Assembly: GCA_016709385.1 (NCBI GenBank)
Contig: JADJMW010000009.1
Coordinates: 200,635 to 264,634, forward strand
Length of the DNA stretch: 64,000 nt
Direction: 5' to 3'
DNA from: Candidatus Rubrivivax defluviihabitans
Lineage (GTDB): Bacteria > Pseudomonadota > Gammaproteobacteria > Burkholderiales > Burkholderiaceae_C
Part shown: piece after piece, positions 39,095-48,864 of the stretch
Position numbering within the stretch: position 1 is the stretch's first letter
Layout of the letters: each line of letters begins with the position of its first letter
Notes under the pieces: generated by a model
Database searches by the model: none
Told to the model about the DNA's origin: nothing
What the model saw: only the letters and a program-made list of their open reading frames with translations
Position numbers and translations under genes: made by a program

Positions 39095-41575
39095 GTGAGT
39101 GCCGCGCTGAATGCCGTCCCGACGCCCACCGCGGGCGCGGCGGCGGCGGCCGTGCGCCGCATCGGGCGGTTTCGGCTGCTGCGGGAGCTGGGGCGCGGCG
39201 CGCAGGCCACCGTCTGGCTGGCGCACGACCCGCGACTCGCGCGCGAGGTGGCCCTCAAGCTTTTCCACCCCGCGGCCGACGCCCACGCCGTCAGCGACTG
39301 GCTGCACGAGGCGCACTCGGTGAGCCGGCTCACGCACCCGCACATCGTGCCGGTGTTCGAGGCCGGCGAGGCTGCGGGGCCGCCCTACCTGGTGTTCGAA
39401 TTCGTCGAAGGGCCCACCCTGGCCGAGGCCCGCCGGCAGCGGCCGCAATGGCCACCGCGCGAGGCCGTGGCCCTGATGCTGGACGTGCTGGACGCGCTGG
39501 CGGTGGCCCACGCGCAGGGCATCGTGCACCGTGACCTGAAGCCGTCGAACGTGCTGCTGGGCGCCGACGGCCGTGCCCGCGTGATGGACTTCGGCATCGC
39601 CGCGCGCGTGGCCGGGCCCGCCGCAGGCCGTGGCCGCAATGACGCGAGCACCGATACCCATGTCGACGCCCCCGTCGATGCCACTGCCGGCTGCATCGTC
39701 GGCACACCCGGATACATGTCGCCCGAGGCGGCACGCGGTCAGCCGCCGCTGCCGGCGATGGACGTCTACGCCGCCGGGGCGATGCTGGCCGAACTGCTGG
39801 CCGGCGAAGCGCTGCTGAAGGAGACCGACCCTTGGCGCGCGGTGCAGCGCGTGCAGCAGGAGGACCTGGTGCTGCCGTCCACGGCACCCGTGGACGAGGC
39901 GCTGCGCGGTATCGTGCAGCGTGCGCTGGCCCGCGACACCGGCTTGCGCTACGACAGTGCCAGCACACTGCACAAGGTTCTCAGCGCCTGGCTGCAGCTG
40001 GCCACCGAAGCCGACGACGAAGAGCCTGCCGAAGCCGCCGACGGCCACGCCACGCTGCAATTCCTGCTGCGCCGCATGCGGCACAAGACCGACTTTCCGG
40101 CGCTTTCGGCGCAGGTGGCTCGCATCCTGCGCCTGACCGGTTCCGAGACCGAGAGCCTGAACCGCCTGGCCGAAGAGATCATGCAGGACGTGGGCCTCAC
40201 GCACAAGCTGCTGCGCATGGTGAATGCAGCCCACTTCACCAGCGCGGCCGGTGGCGGCATCGGCACCGTGTCACGTGCGGTGGCACTGGTGGGCGTCGCC
40301 GGTATCCGCAACCTCGTCCTGTCGGCGCTGTTGCTGGAGCACATGGGCGACAAGGCGCACGCCGCGCGCATCCAGCACGAATACCTGCGGGCGCTGATGG
40401 CGGGCTCGCTGGCGCGCGAGCTCACGCCGCTGGCGCGCGAAAGCGAAGAAGCCTTCCTGGCCGGCATGCTGCGCAATCTGGGCCGCCTGCTGACCGCGTA
40501 CTACTTTCCCGAGGAGGCGCTGCAGATCCACCACCAGATGCCGAGCGGCGAGGGGGGACTGCGCGGCCTGGAGGCCGCCGCGCAGCGCGTGCTGGGCATC
40601 GGCTTTGAAAAGTTGACCGCCGGCGTGGCACGCGCCTGGGGTCTGCCGGTGCGGCTGCAGCGGGCGCTGGCCGCGCCCGAGGCGGCGTCGCCATCGACCG
40701 CAGCGGGCAAGGGCAGCAGTGCCGAGGCCGCGGTCGAGCGGCTGCGCCGGCTCGGCCACAGCGCCAACGAACTGACCGACCTGCTGCTGGCCGGCGACGC
40801 CGACACGCAGGCCCAGCCGCTGGCCGCGGCCGCGGCGCACCATGCCGCGCTGCTCGGCTGCAATGCCGAAGCGGTGGTGGCGGCCACGCAGGCCGCCCGG
40901 GTGCGCTTGCGCCAGATGGTGCAGGCCCTGGGGCTGAAAGGTCTGAACCAGGCGCAGGCGAAGCGCCTGCTGGGCGTGGCCAATGCGCCGGCGCGCGCCG
41001 CGGCGGCGGTCCCGCCGCCGGCCGCGACCCTGGTGCTGCCGGGCCGGGCCTTGCCTGGCGCAGCCGCGCGCCCGCGATTGGCGCACGGGCTGGCCGAGGT
41101 GCAGCGTGCCAGCGCGTCGAGAACGCTCGGTCGCAACGAACTGCTGCATCTGGTGCTGGAAACCATGCGCCGGGCCTTGGAGCTGCGCTGCGCCGTGCTG
41201 TGCCTGCGTGAAGCCGGCAGCGGCCAGCTCACGGGCCGCATCGGCCTGGGGGCCGGTGCCGGCGAGGCGCGTGCCGCCTTTCGCGTGGTGATCGAAGGCG
41301 CGGCGCCGAGTGATCTCTTCGCGGCGCTGTGCGCCAAGGGTGCGGACCTGCTGGTGGCCGACGCGGCCAAGCTGAGTTCGCGGCTGCCTGGGTGGTACCG
41401 GCGCCAGGTGAATGCGCCGACCTTCCTGTTGCTGCCGATGGTGCAAGACGGCGCTGCCGTGGGATTGATCTACGGCGACAAGTCGGAAGCCGGAAGCTTG
41501 GTGCTGGCCGACGAGGACCTGGCGTTGCTGCGTGCGCTGCGCGACCATGCGGTGGCTGCGCTGCGGGAGTCCTGA
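39095..41575 (+). CDS. Ser/Thr protein kinase-HDOD-GAF protein
   Basis: 826 residues from GTG 39095, backed by GGAGGG seven bases upstream. A complete Hanks-type kinase domain occupies about residues 25-300: Gly loop GRGAQATVW, Lys55 in EVALKLF, catalytic HRDLKPSN (145-152), DFG (165-167) and the activation segment GTPGYMSPE (203-211). An HDOD domain follows (about 325-560; FPALSAQVARILRLTGSE, then IMQDVGLTHKLLRMVNAA). The C-terminal 140 residues look like a GAF domain. There is no transmembrane helix, so signal input is probably cytoplasmic, through GAF or HDOD. The target is unknown; the upstream pseudokinase is an obvious partner or substrate. Confidence 0.82.
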   Translation: MSAALNAVPTPTAGAAAAAVRRIGRFRLLRELGRGAQATVWLAHDPRLAREVALKLFHPAADAHAVSDWLHEAHSVSRLTHPHIVPVFEAGEAAGPPYLVFEFVEGPTLAEARRQRPQWPPREAVALMLDVLDALAVAHAQGIVHRDLKPSNVLLGADGRARVMDFGIAARVAGPAAGRGRNDASTDTHVDAPVDATAGCIVGTPGYMSPEAARGQPPLPAMDVYAAGAMLAELLAGEALLKETDPWRAVQRVQQEDLVLPSTAPVDEALRGIVQRALARDTGLRYDSASTLHKVLSAWLQLATEADDEEPAEAADGHATLQFLLRRMRHKTDFPALSAQVARILRLTGSETESLNRLAEEIMQDVGLTHKLLRMVNAAHFTSAAGGGIGTVSRAVALVGVAGIRNLVLSALLLEHMGDKAHAARIQHEYLRALMAGSLARELTPLARESEEAFLAGMLRNLGRLLTAYYFPEEALQIHHQMPSGEGGLRGLEAAAQRVLGIGFEKLTAGVARAWGLPVRLQRALAAPEAASPSTAAGKGSSAEAAVERLRRLGHSANELTDLLLAGDADTQAQPLAAAAAHHAALLGCNAEAVVAATQAARVRLRQMVQALGLKGLNQAQAKRLLGVANAPARAAAAVPPPAATLVLPGRALPGAAARPRLAHGLAEVQRASASRTLGRNELLHLVLETMRRALELRCAVLCLREAGSGQLTGRIGLGAGAGEARAAFRVVIEGAAPSDLFAALCAKGADLLVADAAKLSSRLPGWYRRQVNAPTFLLLPMVQDGAAVGLIYGDKSEAGSLVLADEDLALLRALRDHAVAALRES

Positions 41576-41608
41576 ACCCCAGGGCCTTGATCCGACAGCA
41601 CGAAAGGT

Positions 41609-41703
41609 GACGAGCCTTACCCCCGGCACTGGTTGCAACGCTGAGGGCTGCTTGGTTCCCCACCTGACCCGGTTGGGCGCGCTTCCATGCGGGGAGGCCC
41701 GTC
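41609..41703 (-). ncRNA. ffs: 4.5S signal recognition particle RNA (small SRP RNA)
   Basis: About 95 bases on the minus strand. The conserved apical domain reads GGGTCAGGTGGGG then AACCAAGCAGCC, matching the Ffh-binding symmetrical and asymmetrical loops (GTCAG ... AAGCAGCC). The GGAA tetraloop is retained while the closing pairs are GG/CC instead of the E. coli CC/GG, a compensatory change supporting a real RNA helix. The ends pair: GACGGGCCTCCCC at the 5' side with GGGGGTAAGGCTCGTC at the 3' side. The product guides membrane proteins with Ffh. The dnaX neighbourhood is a frequent site for this gene. Exact ends are estimated from pairing. Confidence 0.88.
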
Positions 41704-41710
41704 GATACCG

Positions 41711-41716
41711 ATTGTA
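41711..41716 (-). promoter_or_regulatory. -10 of ffs
   Basis: TACAAT on the minus strand at 41716-41711 lies seven bases before the predicted 5' end of the SRP RNA at 41703, as expected. The -35 position is G+C-rich and weak. Confidence 0.55.
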
Positions 41717-41755
41717 GGCGACGGGCGGCTGCGTGGGGCTGGCCGCCGCACGGCG

Positions 41756-42871
41756 TCAGCGCAACTGCAGCGCGTCGCCGCCGAACTCCACGCCCAGTGG
41801 CTCGATCCGCAGCCGCTTGGCGCCGGCCTCCACCTGCCCGGCCACCCAGGCCGGCACGCCGCAGCGCTGCGCCACCGCCACCGCGCGCTCAGCGTCGGCT
41901 GCCGGCAGGAAGAGCGCGAAGCCAGCCCCCATGTTCAGCGTACCGTAGGCCTCGGCGTCGTCTTGCCCGGCCTGCTGCTGGATGAAGCGCAGCACGGGGG
42001 GTACCGGCGGCACGGTGTGGATGCGGTAGGTGAACGGCTTGGGGTGGCGCAGCAGCTTGCGCCAGCCGTGGCCTGTGATGTTGGCGGCGTAGTGCACGCG
42101 CACGCCGGCGGCCCATAGTGCTTCGGTCACCGGCGAATACAGCACCGTGGGGGCCAGCAGCGCCTCGCCATAGCCCAGGCCGGGCGCCACTTCGGTGAGG
42201 TAGCCCTGCGGCAGCCTCGACGACAGCTTGCGCGCCAGGCTCAGGCCGTTGGCGTGGATGCCACTGGAGCCCAGCAGCACGATGGCGTCGCCGGGGCCGA
42301 GCTCTTCGCCCAGGCTGAGGCGCTCCCTGGGATTCACCAGGCCGGTGCAGGCAGCCGCCAGGTCGATGCGCCCGGTCTCCACGATGCCGGCCAGCGCCGG
42401 CGTCTCGCCGCCGCCCCAGGCCACGCCGCAGGTGTCGCAGGCGGCCTTCCAGCCGGCCACCAGCGCCTGCGCGCGCTCGGCGTCGGCAAACCACTCGCTG
42501 CCGCCGGCGGCCCAGTAGGCCTGCACCACCAGCGGCGTGGCGCCCACGGTGACGAGGTCGTTGACGGCCATCGCGATGGTGTCCTGGGCGATGGCGTCGA
42601 AAAAGCTGCGGCCGGTGAGGCGCTGCATCTCGTCGGCCACCAGCGTCTTGGTGCCCAGGCATTCGACGATGCTGGCCAGGTAGAACGGACCGACGTCGAC
42701 GACATACGCCGATTCCCCGCGCGAGGCCTCGACCTCGGCAAAGCCGTGCGCCGCCAGGTGCGCGCCGGTGGCCGCGGCGGCGCGCTGCGCCGCCACCTTC
42801 AGCGGGTCGATGAGGTCGTACTGCACGCCGGCCTGTTCATAGCTCAGCGGGGTGGAATCGGTGCTCTGCAT
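41756..42871 (-). CDS. PurM-like AIR synthase family protein
   Basis: 371 residues. It belongs to the PurM/PurL/ThiL fold with blocks FFDAIAQDTIAMAVNDLVTVGA, WGGGETPALAGIVETG and LLGSSGIHANGLSLARKL (quoted in part), which parallel ATP- and substrate-binding segments of phosphoribosylformylglycinamidine cyclo-ligase. The canonical DGVGTK reads ECLGTK, and the N-terminus (SYEQAGVQYDLIDPLKVAAQ) and length differ from the usual 340-residue PurM. It could be the genome's purM or a divergent paralogue with another substrate; I lean to the latter. It is divergent from dnaX with 37 bases between starts. Confidence 0.75.
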   Translation of the reverse strand: MQSTDSTPLSYEQAGVQYDLIDPLKVAAQRAAAATGAHLAAHGFAEVEASRGESAYVVDVGPFYLASIVECLGTKTLVADEMQRLTGRSFFDAIAQDTIAMAVNDLVTVGATPLVVQAYWAAGGSEWFADAERAQALVAGWKAACDTCGVAWGGGETPALAGIVETGRIDLAAACTGLVNPRERLSLGEELGPGDAIVLLGSSGIHANGLSLARKLSSRLPQGYLTEVAPGLGYGEALLAPTVLYSPVTEALWAAGVRVHYAANITGHGWRKLLRHPKPFTYRIHTVPPVPPVLRFIQQQAGQDDAEAYGTLNMGAGFALFLPAADAERAVAVAQRCGVPAWVAGQVEAGAKRLRIEPLGVEFGGDALQLR

Positions 42872-42879
42872 GGCCGGTG

Positions 42880-42902
42880 ATTATCCGCGCCAACCGTAGA
42901 AT
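42880..42902. promoter_or_regulatory. back-to-back -10 elements of the PurM-like gene and dnaX
   Basis: On the minus strand GATAAT (42885-42880) is eight bases before the PurM-like ATG. On the plus strand TAGAAT (42897-42902) is six bases before the dnaX ATG at 42909. Neither gene has a Shine-Dalgarno, so both transcripts are predicted leaderless. The hexamers are only 11 bases apart, so two RNA polymerases could not bind together and the genes may exclude each other transiently. Confidence 0.5.
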
Positions 42903-42908
42903 GCCCCG

Positions 42909-44696
42909 ATGAGTTATGTCGTCCTGGCCCGCAAGTACCGCCCGCGCAGCTTCGCGCAGATGGTCGGCCAGGAGCATGTGGTGCAGGCGCTGACGAATGC
43001 GCTCACCCAAGGCCGGCTGCACCACGCGTACCTGTTCACCGGTACGCGCGGCATCGGCAAGACCACGGTCAGCCGCATCCTGGCCAAGAGCCTGAACTGC
43101 ACCGGCGCCGACGGCCGCGGCGGCATCACCGCCGAGCCCTGCGGCGTGTGCCAGGCCTGCACCGAGATCGACGCCGACCGCTACCTGGACTACATCGAGC
43201 TCGACGCCGCCAGCAACCGCAGCATCGACGAGATCCGCGACCTCATCGAGCGCGCCGCCTACAAGCCGGGCATCGGCCGCTACAAGGTGTTCATGATCGA
43301 CGAGGCGCACCAGCTCACCAAGGACGCCTTCAACGCGCTGTTGAAGACGCTGGAGGAGCCGCCGGACTATCTGAAGTTCGTGCTGGCGACCACCGACCCC
43401 GAGAAGATGCTGCCCACGGTGCTGAGCCGCTGCCTGCAGTTCAACCTGCGGCCGATGGCCCCGGCCACGGTGCGTGACCACCTGCGGCAGGTGCTGGCTT
43501 CCGAGGGCGTGCCCTTCGACGACGGCTCGCTGCGCCTGCTGGCGCGCGCCGCGCGCGGCTCCATGCGCGACGGCCTGTCGCTGGCCGACCAGGCCATCGC
43601 CTACGGCGGCGGCCGGCTGGCCGAAGACGTGGTGCGCACCATGCTCGGCAGCGTCGACCGCAGCCATGCGCGGACCCTGGTGCAGGCGCTGGCGCGGCGC
43701 GACGGCGCGGCCGTGCTGGCGGCCGTGGACGGGCTGCGCGGCCTGGGTCTTTCAGCGGCCGGCACGCTGGAGGAAATGGCCTTGCTGCTGCAGCAGATGG
43801 CGGTCCAGCAGGCGGTGCCCGGCGCCGTGGACGCGCAGGACCCCGAAGCAGCCGACGTACCCGTCCTGGCCGGCCTGCTGGCCCCGGACGAGACGCAGCT
43901 GCTCTACAGCATGGTGCTGCACGGCCGTGGCGAGTTGCAGCTGATGAGCGACGAATACGGCGCGTTGACGATGGTGTTGCTGCGCTTCCTGGCGTTTCCG
44001 CCGGCAGGGGGCGCGCTGCCCGCCGCACGTGCCGACGCACGACCGACGGAGTCGCCCCGTGAGCCCACGCGTGAAGCGCCGGCGACCCGCGTGGCGCCGC
44101 TGCGCGCGCCTTCGCCGCCGGCGCTGACCTTGCCCGCGACGCCACCGGTGGTGGCGGCCGCCTCGCCCGAGGTGCCGGCCGCCAACGCCGAGGATTTCGC
44201 GCCCCACCTGCAGCTCGTGCCGCCCGGCGCATCGGCGCCGGCCGCTCGCTACGAGGCGGCGCCGGCCCAGGTATCCGCGCCGCCGGTCCCCACCCACACC
44301 TTCGGCGACCGCTGGGCCGGCCTGGTGCGGCGCCTGTGCGAGCAGGGCGCGGTGACGGCGCTGGTGCGTGAACTGGCGCTGCAGTCCGGGCTGCGCGATG
44401 TCGATGCGCAGTCCGCACCGCCCCGCTGGCAGCTCGTGGTGGAACGCGAGACGCTGCGCGCACCGGTCCTGCGCGACAAGCTGGCCGCGGCGCTGGCGGC
44501 CGAACTCGGCCAGCCCGTGGCACTGGAACTGGAGGCCGGCGTGCCCGAGGACACGCCGTCCCGCCGCGAGGCCGCAGAACGCCAGCGCCGCCAGGCGGCG
44601 GCCGAAGAAACCATACGCAACGACCCCGTGGTGCGCGAACTGATGACCCAGTTCAAGACCGCGCGTATCGTGCCCGGATCCGTCAAACCCATCTGA
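42909..44696 (+). CDS. dnaX: DNA polymerase III subunit gamma/tau
   Basis: 595 residues. DnaX is the clamp-loader ATPase that also binds the polymerase core and helicase. Walker A is GTRGIGKTTVSR, the zinc module has CGVCQAC with further Cys before it, Walker B is IDEAHQL, sensor 1 lies in FVLATTDPEKMLPTVLSRC and the arginine finger is the R of LSRC. A Pro/Ala-rich linker (about 380-460) leads to the C-terminal tau domain. I found no A-rich slippery site for programmed frameshifting to a short gamma form. Confidence 0.95.
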   Translation: MSYVVLARKYRPRSFAQMVGQEHVVQALTNALTQGRLHHAYLFTGTRGIGKTTVSRILAKSLNCTGADGRGGITAEPCGVCQACTEIDADRYLDYIELDAASNRSIDEIRDLIERAAYKPGIGRYKVFMIDEAHQLTKDAFNALLKTLEEPPDYLKFVLATTDPEKMLPTVLSRCLQFNLRPMAPATVRDHLRQVLASEGVPFDDGSLRLLARAARGSMRDGLSLADQAIAYGGGRLAEDVVRTMLGSVDRSHARTLVQALARRDGAAVLAAVDGLRGLGLSAAGTLEEMALLLQQMAVQQAVPGAVDAQDPEAADVPVLAGLLAPDETQLLYSMVLHGRGELQLMSDEYGALTMVLLRFLAFPPAGGALPAARADARPTESPREPTREAPATRVAPLRAPSPPALTLPATPPVVAAASPEVPAANAEDFAPHLQLVPPGASAPAARYEAAPAQVSAPPVPTHTFGDRWAGLVRRLCEQGAVTALVRELALQSGLRDVDAQSAPPRWQLVVERETLRAPVLRDKLAAALAAELGQPVALELEAGVPEDTPSRREAAERQRRQAAAEETIRNDPVVRELMTQFKTARIVPGSVKPI

Positions 44697-44711
44697 ACGA
44701 GGAAGCGCACC

Positions 44712-45038
44712 ATGATGAAAGGCCAGTTGGCCGGCCTGATGAAGCAGGCCCAGGCGATGCAGGACAACATGAAGCGCGCGCAGGACGAACTGGCGTTGCT
44801 GGAAGTGGAAGGTCAGTCCGGTGCCGGCCTGGTGAAGGTGACCATGACCTGCAAGCACGACGTGAAGCGCGTGGCCATCGACCCCAGCCTGCTGGCCGAG
44901 GACAAGGACATGCTCGAAGACCTGGTGGCCGCGGCCTTCAACGACGCGGTGCGCCGCGCCGAAGAGGTGAGCGCCGAGAAGATGGGCAAGCTCACCGCCG
45001 GGCTGCCGCTGCCGCCGGGCATGAAACTGCCCTTCTAG
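44712..45038 (+). CDS. YbaB/EbfC family nucleoid-associated protein
   Basis: 108 residues, the usual size. YbaB/EbfC is a small DNA-binding dimer. The family pattern is clear: QLAGLMKQAQAMQDNMKRAQ at the start, VEGQSGAGLVKVTMTCKHDV in the middle and GKLTAGLPLPPGMKLPF at the end. It sits between dnaX and recR as in most proteobacteria. GAGGAAG precedes ATG 44712; a second ATG follows immediately. Confidence 0.93.
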   Translation: MMKGQLAGLMKQAQAMQDNMKRAQDELALLEVEGQSGAGLVKVTMTCKHDVKRVAIDPSLLAEDKDMLEDLVAAAFNDAVRRAEEVSAEKMGKLTAGLPLPPGMKLPF

Positions 45039-45047
45039 ACATGCTGG

Positions 45048-45101
45048 CCCCCAGGCTTGCGGCTTCGCCGCAGCGCCACCCCGGGGGGGGGGGGGGGGGG
45101 G
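45048..45101 (+). repeat. intergenic GC palindromic repeat ending in a 19-base G run
   Basis: After the ybaB stop (TAGACATG) comes CCCCCAGGCT, a TTCG-looped hairpin (GCGGC/GCCGC), CCACCCC and then 19 consecutive G (45083-45101). The layout CCCCCAxGCT...CCCC...GGGGG matches the two units at 59.5-59.65 kb when those are read in their gene direction. The homopolymer length is suspect: neighbouring copies carry only five G. Confidence 0.6.
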
Positions 45102-45120
45102 CGGCCCGGCGGCGGGCGTG

Positions 45121-45708
45121 ATGTCCGAGCCGGCCCTCGATGGCCTGATCGATGCCCTGCGCCGCCTGCCCGGCGTGGGCGTGAAGTCAGCGCAGCGCAT
45201 GGCCTTCCACCTGCTGCAGCACGACCGCGGCGGGGCGCAGCGCCTGGCGGCGGCGCTGACGCATGCGCTGCAGGACATGCGGCATTGCTCGCGCTGCCAC
45301 ACCTTTACCGAAAGCCAGGTCTGCGCCACCTGCCTGGATCCGCGGCGCGACGCGCGACTGCTGTGCGTGGTGGAGACGCCGGCCGACCAGGCGGCGCTGG
45401 AGCGCAGCGGCAGCTACCAGGGCCTGTATTTCGTGCTCATGGGCCGCCTCAGCCCGCTGGACGGCGTGGGCGTGGGCGACATTGGCGCTGCTCGACTGCT
45501 CGAACGCGCAGGCGACGGCGTGGTGGAGGAAGTCATCCTGGCCACCGGTTTCAGCGCCGAAGGCGAGGTCACCGCGCACGCCTTGGGCACGGCGCTGCGT
45601 GGCCTGGGCCTGAAGGTCACGCGGCTGGCGCGCGGCGTGCCGGCCGGCAGCGAACTCGAATACGTGGACCTGAGCACCATCGCCCACGCCATGGGCGACC
45701 GGCGCTGA
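45121..45708 (+). CDS. recR: recombination mediator RecR
   Basis: 195 residues. RecR acts with RecO (and RecF) to load RecA at gaps. A helix-hairpin-helix near the N-terminus (LRRLPGVGVKSAQRMAFHLL), a four-Cys zinc module (CSRCHTFTESQVCATC), and a Toprim domain (VVETPADQAALERSG to YVDLSTIAHAMGDRR) are all present. The ATG at 45121 was chosen; a GTG directly before it is possible. No ribosome-binding site is visible because the G-rich repeat lies just upstream, which may affect translation. Confidence 0.93.
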   Translation: MSEPALDGLIDALRRLPGVGVKSAQRMAFHLLQHDRGGAQRLAAALTHALQDMRHCSRCHTFTESQVCATCLDPRRDARLLCVVETPADQAALERSGSYQGLYFVLMGRLSPLDGVGVGDIGAARLLERAGDGVVEEVILATGFSAEGEVTAHALGTALRGLGLKVTRLARGVPAGSELEYVDLSTIAHAMGDRR

Positions 45709-45709
45709 G

Positions 45710-46513
45710 TCAGTCGGCCACGGCGGCGCGGTAGGCGTGCCACGAGGCATGCCCGATCACCGGCCCCACCAGCAGCAGGCCGGCGAACCAGGGGAGCAGC
45801 GCCAGTCCCACCAGCACCGCGATGATCAGGCCCCACCAGACCATGACGCCGGTCTGCGTGAGCACCAGGCGCAGGCTGGTCAGGCCGGCGGTCACGGCGT
45901 CGGTCTGGCGGTGCAGGATCATGGGGATGGAGACCACGCTCACGGCATAGATGAGCGAGGCGAAGATCGCCCCCACCGCGACCCAGGCGGCGACGAAGGG
46001 CAGGTTCTCGGGCTCCAGCAGCGCCAGCAGCGAGCCCTTCAGGTCGGGCATGCCGTCGAAGCTGACGGCGAAGACCACCAGCGTGGCGCGTCCCCACAGC
46101 ATTTCCAGCACCAGCAGCACGAAGCCGAAGATGGCCAGCTGCCCGGTGCGGGTGTCCCAGGCCATGAGCGAGTCGCCGAAATCGGGCTGCTCGCCGTTCT
46201 CCAGCCGCTGGCTCACGCGGTACAGGCCCAGGCACAGGAACGGGCCCATGAGCAGGAAGCCGGCCGACAGCGCCATGGTGTAGGCCGGCGCCTGGGCGTA
46301 GACCTCCAGCAGCGCCCAGCCCATGACCATGAAGCAGGCGCCATAGAAGAGGCCGATGCCGGGGGCGCGGAGGAAGTCGCGCCAGCCCAGCGCCAGCCAG
46401 CGCAGCGGTTCGCCGAAGCCCAGCGGCCTGAGCACGATGGCCGGCGTGGCCACTTCAGGTTTGGGCACTGTATCGGCGTCCGGCGTGTCTTGAAAAGGTT
46501 TCGAGGGCATCAT
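45710..46513 (-). CDS. DUF2189 family membrane protein
   Basis: 267 residues from the ATG pair at 46513/46510. Five to six hydrophobic segments follow an N-terminal cytosolic region with LRPLGFGEPLRWLALGWRDF, a DUF2189 signature. Many relatives are annotated as cytochrome-c-oxidase-associated or BPSS1780-like membrane proteins; no function is established. Upstream in-frame sequence is Arg-rich and unlikely to be translated. Its 3' end lies one base from the recR stop on the other strand. Confidence 0.78.
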   Translation of the reverse strand: MMPSKPFQDTPDADTVPKPEVATPAIVLRPLGFGEPLRWLALGWRDFLRAPGIGLFYGACFMVMGWALLEVYAQAPAYTMALSAGFLLMGPFLCLGLYRVSQRLENGEQPDFGDSLMAWDTRTGQLAIFGFVLLVLEMLWGRATLVVFAVSFDGMPDLKGSLLALLEPENLPFVAAWVAVGAIFASLIYAVSVVSIPMILHRQTDAVTAGLTSLRLVLTQTGVMVWWGLIIAVLVGLALLPWFAGLLLVGPVIGHASWHAYRAAVAD

Positions 46514-46596
46514 GACCAGGGTCTCGGGATCAGCGGCGAGCCTAGTGCCGGCCGCTGCCGCCGTCCAGTCGGGCCAGCCCGCAGGTGCGGCCCGCG

Positions 46597-48294
<1,698 letters not shown>

Positions 48295-48301
48295 CGGTAC
48301 A

Positions 48302-48307
48302 AGTATC
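48302..48307 (-). promoter_or_regulatory. possible -10 of the UbiB-like gene (short leader)
   Basis: GATACT on the minus strand at 48307-48302 ends seven bases before the ATG at 48294. It matches the consensus at four positions only. The spacing is the same as in the leaderless candidates. Confidence 0.3.
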
Positions 48308-48346
48308 GCGCGGCCGCTCCGGGCGCCGGCGCCGCCTGGCGCCGAT

Positions 48347-48862
48347 TCAGCGCGCGCGGCGCACGCGCAGGATCTCGTCCAGGATCAGGCAGAACGCGCC
48401 CAGCGTGATGGCGCTGTCGGCGATATTGAAGCTGGGGAAATAACCGCCCGGGAACAGCGGCTCCAGCACGGCGAAGCGGAACTGCAGGAAATCGACCACG
48501 TAGCCATGCAGCAAGCGGTCGACGACGTTGCCCAGCGCGCCGCCCATGATCATGCTGACGGCAAAGCAGAACAGCTTCTGCGTCGGGTGACTCTTCAGCA
48601 TCCACACGATGAACACCGAGGCGGCCACGCCCAGCCCCACGAAGAACCAGCGCTGCCAGCCCGAGGCGCCGGCCAGGAAGGAAAACGCCGCGCCGGTGTT
48701 GTGCACTCGCACGAGGTTGAAGAAGTCGGTGACCGGGCGCACGTCGCCGAGCTGGAAATATCCCAGGATCAGCGTCTTCGTCACCTGGTCGGCCAGGATC
48801 ACGATGCCGGCCAGCACCAGCCACAGCGCCAGGCCCGGCGCTGCACTGCTCTTGGTGGCCAT
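48347..48862 (-). CDS. lspA: lipoprotein signal peptidase
   Basis: 171 residues with four transmembrane helices. LspA cuts the signal peptide of diacylglyceryl-prolipoproteins such as the NlpD encoded in this window. Catalytic Asp residues are in GGALGNVVDRLLHGYVVDF and FNIADSAITLGA. The start at 48862 lies two bases after the ileS stop, the conserved ileS-lspA pairing with translational coupling. Confidence 0.95.
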   Translation of the reverse strand: MATKSSAAPGLALWLVLAGIVILADQVTKTLILGYFQLGDVRPVTDFFNLVRVHNTGAAFSFLAGASGWQRWFFVGLGVAASVFIVWMLKSHPTQKLFCFAVSMIMGGALGNVVDRLLHGYVVDFLQFRFAVLEPLFPGGYFPSFNIADSAITLGAFCLILDEILRVRRAR

Positions 48863-48864
48863 GC

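Noticed and set aside
42909..44696. Programmed frameshift in dnaX giving a gamma subunit
   Set aside because: No A-rich slippery heptamer with a downstream stop and hairpin is visible; the frame is open to the end.
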